Source: Candidatus Poribacteria bacterium (lineage in GTDB: Bacteria > Poribacteria > WGA-4E > WGA-3G). From it: a stretch of 64,000 nucleotides of DNA. The first letter of the stretch is position 1; each line of letters opens with the position of its first letter. Positions 25,827-34,296 of this stretch are shown piece after piece. The stretch is taken from the NCBI GenBank assembly GCA_026706025.1, contig JAPOZO010000072.1:62001-126000 (forward strand), given 5' to 3'. The notes under the pieces were generated by a model. That model was given only the letters and a program-made list of their open reading frames with translations, was not told where the DNA came from and searched no databases. The translations under genes and the position numbers were made by a program.

Positions 25827-27251
25827 ATGAAACAAATCTTTAAACGCACAAGCGGTGCAGTCTTAGCGGTTATCGCGCTCTTTACTTTGCTTGCAAACGC
25901 CAATGCCGAACACGATTGGACAGAACAGATTGCCGCCTACAAACCGATGGTAGTGAACGTCGAAACCTCCTCGGAGGTCGTCTTTGAAACGGAAGTGAAA
26001 GGCACAAATTTTGCTACCGGTTTTGTTGTTGACGCGGAACACGGCATCATTGCCACGAACCGCCATGTCACCGGCAGCAGCCCTTCTTACGTTAAAATTA
26101 ACTTCCACGATGGTAGTTTTACCGAAGCAAAGATTCTTTACTATGATCCGACGCACGACTTCGGGTTTTATCAGATTGATCCTGCCGCGGTTGATTTTGA
26201 GCTGCAAGCCGTTGAACTCGGCGAATGGGATGCACTCTCCCTTGGTGATGAACTCCTGCTTATCGGTAACAACGAGAAAGAAGAATATACGATCAAATTC
26301 GGCAGAATTACGAACCTCAACGTTAACAAGGGTGACCGGCACTCCAGCTACATTCACACTACGTTTGACCGGACAGGTGGCTCAAGCGGAAGTCCGGTGT
26401 GGAATACCGCTGGTCAAGTGATAGCGATTCACGCTCGCGGCACAGATACCTCCAGTTTTGAACTGCCGATCGATTACCTCCACGATGCGCTTGAGTTGAT
26501 TCGGAACAAAGTGTCGATCCAACGCGGCGAAATCGGCGTAGATCTGGAACTCGTCTCTATCGGCGAAGCCATCAAACACTTTAATTTTCCCGAGGCTTTG
26601 CGGAAAGAGATTGGTCCCTCCAAAGCCGGGACACCCAAGGTTATCCAAATTGAATCCATTGTACCGAGGACAACGGGTGAAGCCGACCTCCGTGCGTCCG
26701 ATATTATCTATCGTATCAATAACGAACCCATCAAGGACGACCTCTATACTTTCGATGCGATATTGAATCAGAATGTTGGGAAAAGCGTCAATTTGGACAT
26801 CTATCGGAACGGTGAAAACCTGAGTATTGATGTCCCTGTAGAGGACTTGGAGGCGAAGAAGGTGACTCGCTTTGTCAGATTCGGTGGTGCAATTTTACAC
26901 GATATTACACCACAACTCCGCCGTATCCTCTTCCTTGAGGCTGACGGTGTCTATTTACCACACGCTGAGCGGGGTAGTAGTTTCTCGCGTGTCGGTGTCC
27001 AAGAACGGAATGGCAACTCTAAGATAGTCATCCTCGATATAAACGGAAAACAGATCCGCAATCTTGATGACTTCATTGAAGCGTGTAAAACGATTACGGA
27101 TGGACAGCACACCTATGTTGTTGTCCGTGATTTTAATCTATTTGACAGTTCGCCAACACCGAAAAGTTTAACGGTCAACCTCAAATTTGGTCCGTTGCAA
27201 CAGTTTGAATGGAATCCAGAGGAATTGGACTGGAAAGAAATCATGGAATAG
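25827..27251 (+). CDS. HtrA/Deg-like exported serine protease with PDZ domains
   Basis: 474 aa. Signal peptide about 1-27 (cleavage after ANA). Trypsin-like domain with catalytic His80 (TNRHVTG), Asp111 (PTHDFGF) and Ser197 (GGSSGSP). A first PDZ domain spans about 235-335 (IVPRTTGEADLRASDIIYRIN) and a second PDZ-like region about 345-460 (ILDINGKQIRNLDDF). The layout, with a Gly-Ser-Ser-Gly-Ser-Pro active site and two divergent PDZ domains, is closer to Nma111-like DegPs than to E. coli DegP. Likely role: periplasmic protein quality control. Own promoter. Confidence 0.85.
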   Translation: MKQIFKRTSGAVLAVIALFTLLANANAEHDWTEQIAAYKPMVVNVETSSEVVFETEVKGTNFATGFVVDAEHGIIATNRHVTGSSPSYVKINFHDGSFTEAKILYYDPTHDFGFYQIDPAAVDFELQAVELGEWDALSLGDELLLIGNNEKEEYTIKFGRITNLNVNKGDRHSSYIHTTFDRTGGSSGSPVWNTAGQVIAIHARGTDTSSFELPIDYLHDALELIRNKVSIQRGEIGVDLELVSIGEAIKHFNFPEALRKEIGPSKAGTPKVIQIESIVPRTTGEADLRASDIIYRINNEPIKDDLYTFDAILNQNVGKSVNLDIYRNGENLSIDVPVEDLEAKKVTRFVRFGGAILHDITPQLRRILFLEADGVYLPHAERGSSFSRVGVQERNGNSKIVILDINGKQIRNLDDFIEACKTITDGQHTYVVVRDFNLFDSSPTPKSLTVNLKFGPLQQFEWNPEELDWKEIME

Positions 27252-27259
27252 CCATTTGA

Positions 27260-28075
27260 CTACTGAAGGTTGATGGCTAACCCAATGAAATCCGATGCCG
27301 CAGGTTTCTCGAAAATTCGGGCATAGTTGATGTGTATGCCTTTCCAGGCAATCCCGATTCCGGCTGTCCATGCCCCGTTTGAAAAGCCGAGTCGGATAGG
27401 CACAATAGGGAACCGATCCCACTCGGCACCGATGTACACCTCTGGCGTTGTTCGGTCAGTTGGGAATGCGACATCCACGGAGAATTGGTATGTGTCGTAG
27501 CGATAGGCGGTGCCGAGTGTTAGCCATTGAATACCATAGCCTTCAAGGTTTTGCGCGAGACACCCGAATTTGAGGTGCGGACGCGGTTTGAAAAGCAATC
27601 CGATGTCGTAGTTTGTCTGATACCCAAAGAATTGGTAGACATCGGAGGGGTGTCTTCGCTTAAACTTGAGACTCAATCCTGCGGCGAGATATGGACCGAA
27701 TTGACGCGCGATGCCGTAGTAGTTGAAATCGGGAACGCCACTATCAACACCGATGGCAATTTTGTTGCCCCAGAAAAGACTGTAACCGCGGTAACTATAG
27801 CCGACACCTTTTGGATCGAACCGATAATCTTCTCGGTTGTAAAATTTATTGACCCCGAAAAGTTTCACACCTTGCCACTGGATGAGTCCGGCAGGGTTCC
27901 AAAAACCGGCAGTGGCATCGTCAGCGATAGCGGTGAAGGCGTTTCCCATCCCTAATGCACGCGCACCGACGTAGAGCGGACGCGCCGATTCAAACGGTTT
28001 TTCGTCAAAGGCAGCCTGCAAAGATACCGGTGCTACCAACCATAGGAGACATAGGATAACATAGGTAGTTTTCAT
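27260..28075 (-). CDS. PorV/PorQ-family outer-membrane beta-barrel protein
   Basis: 271 aa. Signal peptide (1-21, cleavage after LQA) followed by the diagnostic PorV/PorQ/UPF0164 N-terminal motif GARALGMGNAFTAIADD and ATAGFWNPAGL, then a series of amphipathic strands with terminal aromatic residues ending FIGLAINLQ. Such proteins are FadL-like outer-membrane barrels, some linked to protein secretion. Convergent with the HtrA-like gene (8-bp gap). No strong RBS before ATG 28075. Confidence 0.8.
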   Translation of the reverse strand: MKTTYVILCLLWLVAPVSLQAAFDEKPFESARPLYVGARALGMGNAFTAIADDATAGFWNPAGLIQWQGVKLFGVNKFYNREDYRFDPKGVGYSYRGYSLFWGNKIAIGVDSGVPDFNYYGIARQFGPYLAAGLSLKFKRRHPSDVYQFFGYQTNYDIGLLFKPRPHLKFGCLAQNLEGYGIQWLTLGTAYRYDTYQFSVDVAFPTDRTTPEVYIGAEWDRFPIVPIRLGFSNGAWTAGIGIAWKGIHINYARIFEKPAASDFIGLAINLQ

Positions 28076-28134
28076 TGCCGTAATTTAGCACGAAATGCCC
28101 AATATAGCAAGAGAATGGTAGTCAGTTATCAGAA

Positions 28135-28261
28135 TTTGAACTGTGATTGATGAGATTCATGGGATTGACAGGATAAATCTACGCAACACCTAAATTGCTT
28201 TCTCATAACAAATACCCTCTTATCCTATTAATGAAAAAAATCACACAAATCACAGTTCAAA
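28135..28261. mobile_element. 127-bp MITE-like element with long imperfect terminal inverted repeats
   Basis: Termini TTTGAACTGTGATT (28135-28148) and AATCACAGTTCAAA (28248-28261) are perfect inverted repeats. The similarity extends imperfectly to about 40 bp (GATGAGATTCATGGGATT...GGATAA against its mirrored partner). It is nested between GTTATCAG-family repeats (28120-28132 and 28270-28300). Confidence 0.75.
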
Positions 28262-28307
28262 CAACTAAGTACTGACAACTGATAACCGATGACCGATAAC
28301 TCAAAAA

Positions 28308-29036
28308 ATGCAAAATACGCCATCTGGCACGCTTTACCTTGTTAGCACACCGATCGGAAATTTAGAGGATATTACCCTGCGTGCCCTCCGCATCCTCAAA
28401 GAGGTAGACCTGATCGCTGCTGAAGACACACGTCAAACACGCCGTCTCTTAACGCACTATAACATTCATACCCCTCTCACAAGCTACTTTGAAGGCAACC
28501 AGCAAGTAAAGTGCGACAAACTGATTGAGCGCATGAAAACAGGTGAGACGATTGCCCTCGTTTCAGATGCAGGCACGCCTATCATTTCAGACCCAGGGTA
28601 TCCACTCCTACGTGGCTGTATCACCTCAGAAATCCCTATTGTTCCGATTCCAGGGGTATCAGCAGTTATCACAGCAGCATCCGTTTCTGGGCTCCCGCTG
28701 CATAACTTTACCTTTGAAGGCTTCCTGTCGCCAAAATCCGCAAAAAGAAAGCGGCAATTAAGTGTACTCACTGATGAAGAGAGAACGTTAATCTTTTTTG
28801 AATCTCCGCACCGTTTCTGTCGCTTCCTTGAAGATGTCTTCGAGGTGATGGGTGAACGCGACCTTGTCGTTACACGCGAGTTGACGAAAAAGTTTGAAGA
28901 GATATTCCGGGGGAATGTCAGTGAGGCATTGGAGAAATTTCGAGAGACCGAGCCGCGCGGAGAGTTTACGATCGTTATTGCTGGGAAACGGCCCCCCAGG
29001 CCCGGTAGGTGCGGTTTGGAACCGCACCGGGCTTGA
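28308..29036 (+). CDS. rsmI: 16S rRNA 2'-O-ribose methyltransferase RsmI, C-terminus altered by repeat insertion
   Basis: 242 aa. SAM-dependent methylation of C1402 ribose in 16S rRNA. Family motifs: TLYLVSTPIGNLEDIT at the N-terminus, AAEDTRQTRRLL, ALVSDAGTPIISDPGYPL, PIPGVSAVITA, FFESPHRF, VTRELTKKFEE. The last about 14 residues (KRPPRPGRCGLEPHRA) are encoded by a palindromic repeat inserted between 12-bp direct repeats (28975-28986 and 29049-29060). Removing 74 bp restores an ending RRRKDDS that would overlap the next gene. The enzyme core is unaffected. Confidence 0.93.
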   Translation: MQNTPSGTLYLVSTPIGNLEDITLRALRILKEVDLIAAEDTRQTRRLLTHYNIHTPLTSYFEGNQQVKCDKLIERMKTGETIALVSDAGTPIISDPGYPLLRGCITSEIPIVPIPGVSAVITAASVSGLPLHNFTFEGFLSPKSAKRKRQLSVLTDEERTLIFFESPHRFCRFLEDVFEVMGERDLVVTRELTKKFEEIFRGNVSEALEKFRETEPRGEFTIVIAGKRPPRPGRCGLEPHRA

Positions 29037-29048
29037 AAAAGAAAATTC
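28987..29048. repeat. Palindromic (REP-like) element inside the end of rsmI
   Basis: GGCCCCCCAGGCCCGGTAGG followed by a GGTGCGGTTTGGAACCGCACC hairpin core. It matches the tandem units at 14725-14836 and is flanked by TTATTGCTGGGA on both sides, consistent with a target-site duplication. Confidence 0.85.
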
Positions 29049-29072
29049 TTATTGCTGGGAGAAGGAGAAAAG

Positions 29073-30011
29073 ATGACAGTTGATGGAATAGAACAGATCG
29101 CCGTTATCGGGGCAGGACTCATGGGACACGGCATTGCACAGGAATTCGCATGCGCGGGCTACCGAGTCCTGATGCACGATGTTGCCAACGAACACCTCGA
29201 AACGGCACGCACTCAGATTGAGAACAACCTCGGTGTGCTTGCTGAAAATGGGGTTATCGCCAAAGAGAATATCGCGCCGACGTTACAACGGATTAAGACT
29301 ACCACCGAATTGTCTGCCATCGCCGAAAACGCCGATTTTGTTGTCGAAGCCGTCACCGAGAATTTGGCATTAAAACAGCAGATATTTGAGGAATTAGATA
29401 CAACCTGTCCGTCCCATACAATTTTGGCGAGCAATACGACCGCATTGATGCCCAGCCAGATTGGTGTGAAGGCAAAACGCAAGGGTAAAATCCTCAATAC
29501 TCACTATTTTAATCCGCCTTACCTTATTCCATTGGTCGAACTCATTCGCAGCCCTGATACCTCTGATGAAACGGTTGCAGTGACGTTTGATCTCTTGACG
29601 GCTATCGGGAAAACGCCTGCGATTATTGAAAAAGAGGCACTCGGTTTCGTCGGGCCGAGATTGCAAGCTGCCCTCATTCGGGAAGCATTCGCAATCGTAG
29701 AACAGGGCATCGCCAGTGCAGAGACTGTCGATCTTGTCGTCCGGAATAGCTTTGGACGAAGGCTTAGCGTCGCTGGTCCCTTTCAAGTCTTTGAACTTGC
29801 TGGATGGGACCTTGTGCTTGCCGCCTTTGAAGAACTTTATAAAGACCTCAACAGTTCGGCTGACATCAATCCGCTCCTCCGGCAAATGGTGGAATCCGGT
29901 AAACTCGGTGTAAAGTCTAAGGAAGGTTTCTACAGTTGGACAGATGACAAAATACAGGAACTTCGAGACCGGATGAATCGCGCATTAATACAGCAAGCAA
30001 AAGATATATAA
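29073..30011 (+). CDS. 3-hydroxyacyl-CoA dehydrogenase (3-hydroxybutyryl-CoA dehydrogenase type)
   Basis: 312 aa NAD-dependent dehydrogenase of beta-oxidation or butyrate-type metabolism. Rossmann motif GAGLMG (13-18), acidic residue in VLMHDV, NTTALMPSQIG and the active-site HYFNPPYLIPLVEL, then the all-helical C-terminal domain (GFVGPRLQAALIREA, GKLGVKSKEGFY). Start ATG 29073 with AAGGAG 5 nt upstream; a TTG at 29052 is in frame but inside the duplicated repeat flank. It originally overlapped rsmI. The partner crotonase/thiolase genes are not in the window. Confidence 0.9.
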   Translation: MTVDGIEQIAVIGAGLMGHGIAQEFACAGYRVLMHDVANEHLETARTQIENNLGVLAENGVIAKENIAPTLQRIKTTTELSAIAENADFVVEAVTENLALKQQIFEELDTTCPSHTILASNTTALMPSQIGVKAKRKGKILNTHYFNPPYLIPLVELIRSPDTSDETVAVTFDLLTAIGKTPAIIEKEALGFVGPRLQAALIREAFAIVEQGIASAETVDLVVRNSFGRRLSVAGPFQVFELAGWDLVLAAFEELYKDLNSSADINPLLRQMVESGKLGVKSKEGFYSWTDDKIQELRDRMNRALIQQAKDI

Positions 30012-30043
30012 AGTAGTAGGCAGACTCCGTTCTGCCGTTCGCA
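30009..30043. repeat. AAAGTAGTAGGC hairpin element, copy at 30.0 kb
   Basis: TAAAGTAGTAGGCAGACTCC then GTTCTGCCG: an imperfect hairpin (GGCAGA/TCTGCC) starting with the stop codon of the dehydrogenase. Related copies lie at 35671, 38812 and 38846. Confidence 0.6.
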
Positions 30044-30044
30044 C

Positions 30045-30758
30045 ATGCAGGCTAAGATATTAAACAAACTCCGTTCTATCGTCCAGACCAAGCGTCACAT
30101 TATATTACTATTTGTGATACTCATGGGTTTAATCCTGCTGGGAGTCTACCATAAACGGGTTTGGGCATATCTCCTTGAACTCACTGCTGCTTTTCAGAGT
30201 ATTGAAACGGCACGTGCGTACATCGCCCGTTATGGTGCGCTCGCGCCCGTGGTATCAGCGATACTCATGATCTTTCAGAGTGTGATTGCGCCGTTGCCAG
30301 CGTTCCTGATTACCTTTGCAAACGGCACACTTTTTGGGTTCTGGTGGGGTTCGCTCCTGTCCTGGAGCAGTTCAATGGTCGGCGCAGCATTCTGTTTCTA
30401 TATCGCCCGCTACCTCGGTATCCAACGCGTGACACGGCTCATTAGCCAACCGGTAGTGGACAAAACGAATGATTTCTTTGAAAAATATGGGACTTATGCT
30501 ATCCTTATTGCTCGCTTGGTGCCGCTCATCTCTTTTGATGTCGTTAGTTATTTTGCAGGGGCGACTCGGATGCGGTTTCTCGGTTTTTGGATTGCGACTG
30601 GCATTGGTCAACTGCCAGCCACCTTGGTTTATTCTTATCTTGGAGATAGAATCTCTGCACACATCAAACTGATATTGTGGAGTTTCTGTATTTTAATTTC
30701 GTTATCAATTATAATATGGCTCGTGAAGACTCGAACCCGTAGCAGGGAAACCTTGTAA
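30045..30758 (+). CDS. TVP38/TMEM64 (DedA-like, VTT-domain) membrane protein
   Basis: 237 aa integral membrane protein, six predicted helices. The VTT (SNARE-associated) domain spans about 75-195: FQSVIAPLPAFLITFANGTLFG, GSLLSWSSSMVGAAFCFYIARYLG (quoted in parts FQSVIAPLPAF and AAFCFYIARYLG), RLVPLISFDVVSYFAGATRM. Family members are linked to lipid scrambling or flippase-like activity. Start ATG 30045 lies in the hairpin repeat, with no RBS visible. Confidence 0.85.
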   Translation: MQAKILNKLRSIVQTKRHIILLFVILMGLILLGVYHKRVWAYLLELTAAFQSIETARAYIARYGALAPVVSAILMIFQSVIAPLPAFLITFANGTLFGFWWGSLLSWSSSMVGAAFCFYIARYLGIQRVTRLISQPVVDKTNDFFEKYGTYAILIARLVPLISFDVVSYFAGATRMRFLGFWIATGIGQLPATLVYSYLGDRISAHIKLILWSFCILISLSIIIWLVKTRTRSRETL

Positions 30759-30814
30759 GCCCGATTTATTAAAACAGGCATCGGGGTTAGAAATCCTTCA
30801 CACAATATGAAGTT

Positions 30815-31585
30815 ATGAAACTACACATTGTCCTTTCCCTCACTTTTACGATGCTCTGCGCTTGCCAGCTAACGAACCCACAAAATTTCGCGGACAAACA
30901 GCGAAGATACCCGCGCGTCCGGGCAGCCTTTGAAGAAAAAGACGGTACACTTCGCAGCCTGTTTGCAGACCAGGATATCCCCTATCCACCACAGAAACTC
31001 TTTATCCGAGTCTTCAAACAAGAAAAGATTTTGGAAGTCTGGGCATTTTCAACATTCGATGCCGTTTTCAAACTCGTGAAACATTATCCGATCTGCCGCA
31101 CGTCAGGAAATTTGGGACCCAAAAGACGTGAGGGCGACTTGCAAATTCCGGAGGGTTTCTATTATATCGATAGATTTAATCCCAAAAGCAACTTTCATCT
31201 ATCGCTTGGGGTTAATTATCCGAACCAGGCAGATAAGATCTTGGGCAAAAAAGGCAACTTAGGGGGCGATATATTCATACACGGCGGCTGCGCAACAATC
31301 GGCTGTGTTCCAATCACTGATGAATATATTAAGGAAGTCTATTGGTTGGCGGTGCAGGCGAAATCAAACGGATACTCAAAAATCCTTGTGCACATTTTTC
31401 CAACAAAATTGGACGATCATACAATGACGCGCTTAAAAAACACTTTTCCAAATAACAACACCCTGATAAACTTTTGGAAAAATCTGAAAATCGGATATAA
31501 TTGGTTTGAACAGTACCAGAAATTGCCGATGATCTCAATAAATCGGGACGGCACATATCAGTTCTCAGATTCTTCAGAAGAATAA
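30815..31585 (+). CDS. L,D-transpeptidase (YkuD-fold, YafK-like), probable lipoprotein
   Basis: 256 aa. N-terminal lipoprotein signal (LTFTMLCACQ, Cys near 17-19). The catalytic region about 65-200 has the YkuD-type core FIHGGCATIGCVPITDE with catalytic His and the second Cys; the usual SxGC(I/V)R is TIGCVP here, as in YafK-type enzymes. These act on peptidoglycan cross-links or lipoprotein attachment in the periplasm. The C-terminal 50 residues are without known domain. The Gfo/Idh/MocA gene follows after 13 bp. Confidence 0.8.
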   Translation: MKLHIVLSLTFTMLCACQLTNPQNFADKQRRYPRVRAAFEEKDGTLRSLFADQDIPYPPQKLFIRVFKQEKILEVWAFSTFDAVFKLVKHYPICRTSGNLGPKRREGDLQIPEGFYYIDRFNPKSNFHLSLGVNYPNQADKILGKKGNLGGDIFIHGGCATIGCVPITDEYIKEVYWLAVQAKSNGYSKILVHIFPTKLDDHTMTRLKNTFPNNNTLINFWKNLKIGYNWFEQYQKLPMISINRDGTYQFSDSSEE

Positions 31586-31598
31586 GAGGAGATTCAAA

Positions 31599-32573
31599 AT
31601 GGTTCGTATAGGTGTAGTTGGAGTCGGTGGCATGGGAAACGGCCATTGCAACGCGCTTCCTAACGTTGAAAATTGTGAATTTGTAGGCGTGGCGGATCTT
31701 CGCTTGGAAGCGGCGGAAGCCGTTGCTGAGCGGCATAATATCCGCGCCTTCCAAGACTATCAAGAATTATTTGCTGTTGTGGACGCTATCGTCGTAGCGA
31801 CACCACCTGTTGCACATACACAGGTCGTCGTCGATGCAGCGGAGGCGGGCGTGCATGCTTTCTGCGAAAAACCGCTCTCCTTGACGCTCGCTGACGCAGA
31901 CGCGATGATCGAGGCATCGGACAAGGCGGGGACGCATCTGATGGTTGGGCAGGTGCTACGCTTCTATCCTGTCCATGAACTCGGTCGGCAGATGGTGGAC
32001 AATGGCGACATCGGAGACATCACCTACATCGAAACCGATTACTCGGGTCCCTATAATGCGCCGCGTAACCGTCCCGAAAGTTGGTACGGTACCGTCGGTG
32101 GACTCTTGGAAAACGGCATCCACAAATCCGACCTGATTAACTGGTTCGGTGGCACTGCGCTGACCGTCGCCGCTGAGGTGGGGAGTTTCTCCGGACACGA
32201 CGATTGGGAGGATTACACGATCTCTCTCATCCGTTACGATTCGGGCGCGGTAGGCATTTTACGGTGGGGCGGCTTCCTCGGTGCACGCGGCACCAACGAT
32301 ACGATTATTGACGGAACCGAGGGGTCACTCCGTTTAAATATGTCAGCCGATCTCGCCTATCTCAAAAAGCGTGGCGGCGATTGGGAGGAAATCGTTCCAA
32401 ATCGCGAGGGACCGCACGGTGTCGTCGGGGAATTGACGCATTTTGTTGACTGCGTCCGAGAAGATAGAACCCCCATGATTGACGGTAGAGGCGGAAAACA
32501 CGCCGTAGAGGTCGTTTTGGCGACTTATGAATCGGCGAAAGAGAAAACCAAAGTCGCACTGCCGATGGCATAA
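31599..32573 (+). CDS. Gfo/Idh/MocA-family oxidoreductase
   Basis: 324 aa. NAD(P)-binding Rossmann domain (GVVGVGGMGNGH at 4-15, AVVDAIVVATPP, FCEKPLSLTLADAD with the EKP catalytic Lys). The C-terminal alpha/beta sheet domain begins near 125 (GDIGDITYIETDYSG; GVHKS-type His replaced by NGIHKSDLINW). Probably a sugar or inositol-type dehydrogenase. RBS AGAGGAG upstream of ATG 31599. A second family member lies at 39354 with low similarity outside the motifs. Confidence 0.9.
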   Translation: MVRIGVVGVGGMGNGHCNALPNVENCEFVGVADLRLEAAEAVAERHNIRAFQDYQELFAVVDAIVVATPPVAHTQVVVDAAEAGVHAFCEKPLSLTLADADAMIEASDKAGTHLMVGQVLRFYPVHELGRQMVDNGDIGDITYIETDYSGPYNAPRNRPESWYGTVGGLLENGIHKSDLINWFGGTALTVAAEVGSFSGHDDWEDYTISLIRYDSGAVGILRWGGFLGARGTNDTIIDGTEGSLRLNMSADLAYLKKRGGDWEEIVPNREGPHGVVGELTHFVDCVREDRTPMIDGRGGKHAVEVVLATYESAKEKTKVALPMA

Positions 32574-32589
32574 TGGCTATCGGCTATCA

Positions 32590-32822
32590 AAAGAATAGTA
32601 GTCAGTTATCAGTACGGTTTTCTCTCACTGCGAGGCATGAAAAACCTTTCGGTTTTAACAGTTGTCAGTTGTCAGTACGATTTTTTCTGCGAAAAAATCT
32701 GTCAGTCGTCAGTAAAGAGACCTTTTGCATTGTCCCAACCCTCTTTTAACTGAAAACTGATAACCGATAACTGATAACTATTTCCTCTGACAACTGATAA
32801 CTGACAACTGACAACTATTTTA
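32590..32822. repeat. Long GTTATCAGT-family element (MITE-like)
   Basis: Starts AATAGTAGTCAGTTATCAGT (about 32595) and ends ACTGACAACTGACAACTATT; the ends are inverted repeats. Inside are GAGGCATGAAAAACCTTTCGG, a TTTTTTCTGCGAAAAAA hairpin and many TGATAAC/GTCAGT units. It abuts the next ATG at 32825. Confidence 0.8.
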
Positions 32823-32824
32823 AA

Positions 32825-33694
32825 ATGCTCTTCCTTGTTCTCAATATTGTCCTGCTGTCTGGATTTGGACTCTTTCTCAAGCATGCCAAAAACAACCAAC
32901 AACGCCTAAACCCAATCGGTTTTGTCAACTACCTCAGCGCGTTCTTTATCAGCGTCTGGGTACTTTCACAGGAGCAAGACTTTGAATTCTCAAAACTGAC
33001 CTTCGCGTTAGGTATATCAAATGGTGTGACGTATGCGCTCGGATTTGAATTGTTCACTATCGGTATCCAGCTCAGTGGGATTGTCGTCACGGCTGCACTC
33101 GTCAGATTGTCGATCGTACTACCAATTCTGGTAGCGATGATATTCTGGCAAGAGATTCCGAACCTATGGCAAACGATAGGGCTTCTTTTAACCTTCGTGG
33201 CGATTCCACTTCTCAGTCAGCGGGAGAAAGAGCCGACCTATGCATTCACTCCTGACAAGCCGGAAGTGCCTCAAGGTTTGGGGTTCGCTATTGCTATTAC
33301 GATCTTGCTGGTCACCGGTATCTCACGACTCACCATGAAAGCGTTTAACGAGATGTGTCCTATTGATGAAAAGTCGCTCTATATGAGTCTGCTTTTCGGT
33401 GTTGCTACGGTCATTTACTTCGGGATATGCCTTTATCAGAGGATATGGCCCAATTGGTGGGAAGTCTTCTATGGTGTGCTGATAGGTATTTGTAATGTCG
33501 GTGGGAGTTGGGCACTGCTCATCGCACTCGACCATGTGAGTGCCTTGATCGCCTTTCCGATGTCAAGCTCCGGCGGTGTGTTGTTCACGATGTTCGTCGG
33601 TATGGTGTTCCTCCATGAACGGCTGAGTCGGACCTCTCTCATCGGTGCCTCGGTTGCAACCATTGCATTAATCTTTGTCAATTTGAAACCATGA
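32825..33694 (+). CDS. EamA/DMT-superfamily transporter
   Basis: 289 aa, ten predicted membrane helices in two EamA halves (1-130 and 150-289). The N-terminal helix MLFLVLNIVLLSGFGLFLK is followed by KHAKNNQQ. The second half ends GVLFTMFVGMVFLHERLS, ASVATIALIFVNLKP, the usual EamA ending. It probably exports metabolites; substrate unknown. No RBS is visible: the upstream 230 bp are repeat DNA that ends 3 bp before the ATG. Confidence 0.82.
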   Translation: MLFLVLNIVLLSGFGLFLKHAKNNQQRLNPIGFVNYLSAFFISVWVLSQEQDFEFSKLTFALGISNGVTYALGFELFTIGIQLSGIVVTAALVRLSIVLPILVAMIFWQEIPNLWQTIGLLLTFVAIPLLSQREKEPTYAFTPDKPEVPQGLGFAIAITILLVTGISRLTMKAFNEMCPIDEKSLYMSLLFGVATVIYFGICLYQRIWPNWWEVFYGVLIGICNVGGSWALLIALDHVSALIAFPMSSSGGVLFTMFVGMVFLHERLSRTSLIGASVATIALIFVNLKP

Positions 33695-33722
33695 TTCGCA
33701 ACACGTATCAGTAGAGACAAAT

Positions 33723-33751
33723 TTGACTTTGGGCGCGAAATGTGGTATCAT
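33723..33751 (+). promoter_or_regulatory. Sigma-70 promoter of the CopD-like membrane protein gene
   Basis: TTGACT (33723-33728), 17-bp spacer, TATCAT (33746-33751); ATG 29 bp downstream at 33780. Confidence 0.75.
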
Positions 33752-33779
33752 TTATGAAAAATCGGGATTCTTAAGAAAA

Positions 33780-34262
33780 ATGCGGGAGAGCGTAGAACTT
33801 GTCATCCGGAGCGTCCACCTGATCGCAGCAATCATCTGGTTCGGAGGCGTACTCTTTTCTACTTTCATCGCAATGCCAATCTTGCAGCGGAACTTGTCAT
33901 CGGAAGACTTGTTAGCCGTTCACAACCGTTTTCGGACTTGGATACGATTGATGATTCACGTCCTTCTGACAACGGGCGCGATGGTATTCTTTATCATTGC
34001 ATGGAATAATGGATTTTTTGCGCAGCAGAATGGTAGCGATTTCAAAACCTACATGTTAACTTTCGTCGCAAAACTTGCGGCGTTTGGACTCATGGCACTC
34101 TTTTGGGGGCTATATAGCTCCCTCTATCGGCGGCACCTTGAGGTTGCTCCACCGGACAGCAAAGCGCATCACAACCAGAGTCCTTATATCAATGTCTGGA
34201 GAGACTTGACGCTGATTGCAGGTTTAATCGTTTTCGCGCTCGCGGTGCTGGTGAAAAACTGA
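33780..34262 (+). CDS. CopD/DUF2269-like four-helix membrane protein
   Basis: 160 aa from ATG 33780, chosen because a promoter occupies 33723-33751. Four hydrophobic helices. Helix 1 carries RSVHLIAAIIWFGGVLFSTF, the pattern of CopD-like/YqiJ/DUF2269 proteins with a conserved His and a WFGG turn. Helix 2 includes IHVLLTTGAMVFF with a second His, so a heme-binding b-type role is possible. Located just before a heme-related radical SAM gene, which makes a heme or redox role plausible but unproven. Confidence 0.65.
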   Translation: MRESVELVIRSVHLIAAIIWFGGVLFSTFIAMPILQRNLSSEDLLAVHNRFRTWIRLMIHVLLTTGAMVFFIIAWNNGFFAQQNGSDFKTYMLTFVAKLAAFGLMALFWGLYSSLYRRHLEVAPPDSKAHHNQSPYINVWRDLTLIAGLIVFALAVLVKN

Positions 34263-34296
34263 CTTCAAAACATTATACCTTCTCGCTATTAAAAAT

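Noticed and set aside
28076-28307. Region before rsmI as a riboswitch leader
   Set aside because: The secondary structure is fully explained by the nested inverted-repeat elements.
30720-30780. ACTCGAACCCGTAGC resembling part of a tRNA T-arm on the minus strand
   Set aside because: It lies within and just after the TVP38-like gene and no cloverleaf can be folded around it.
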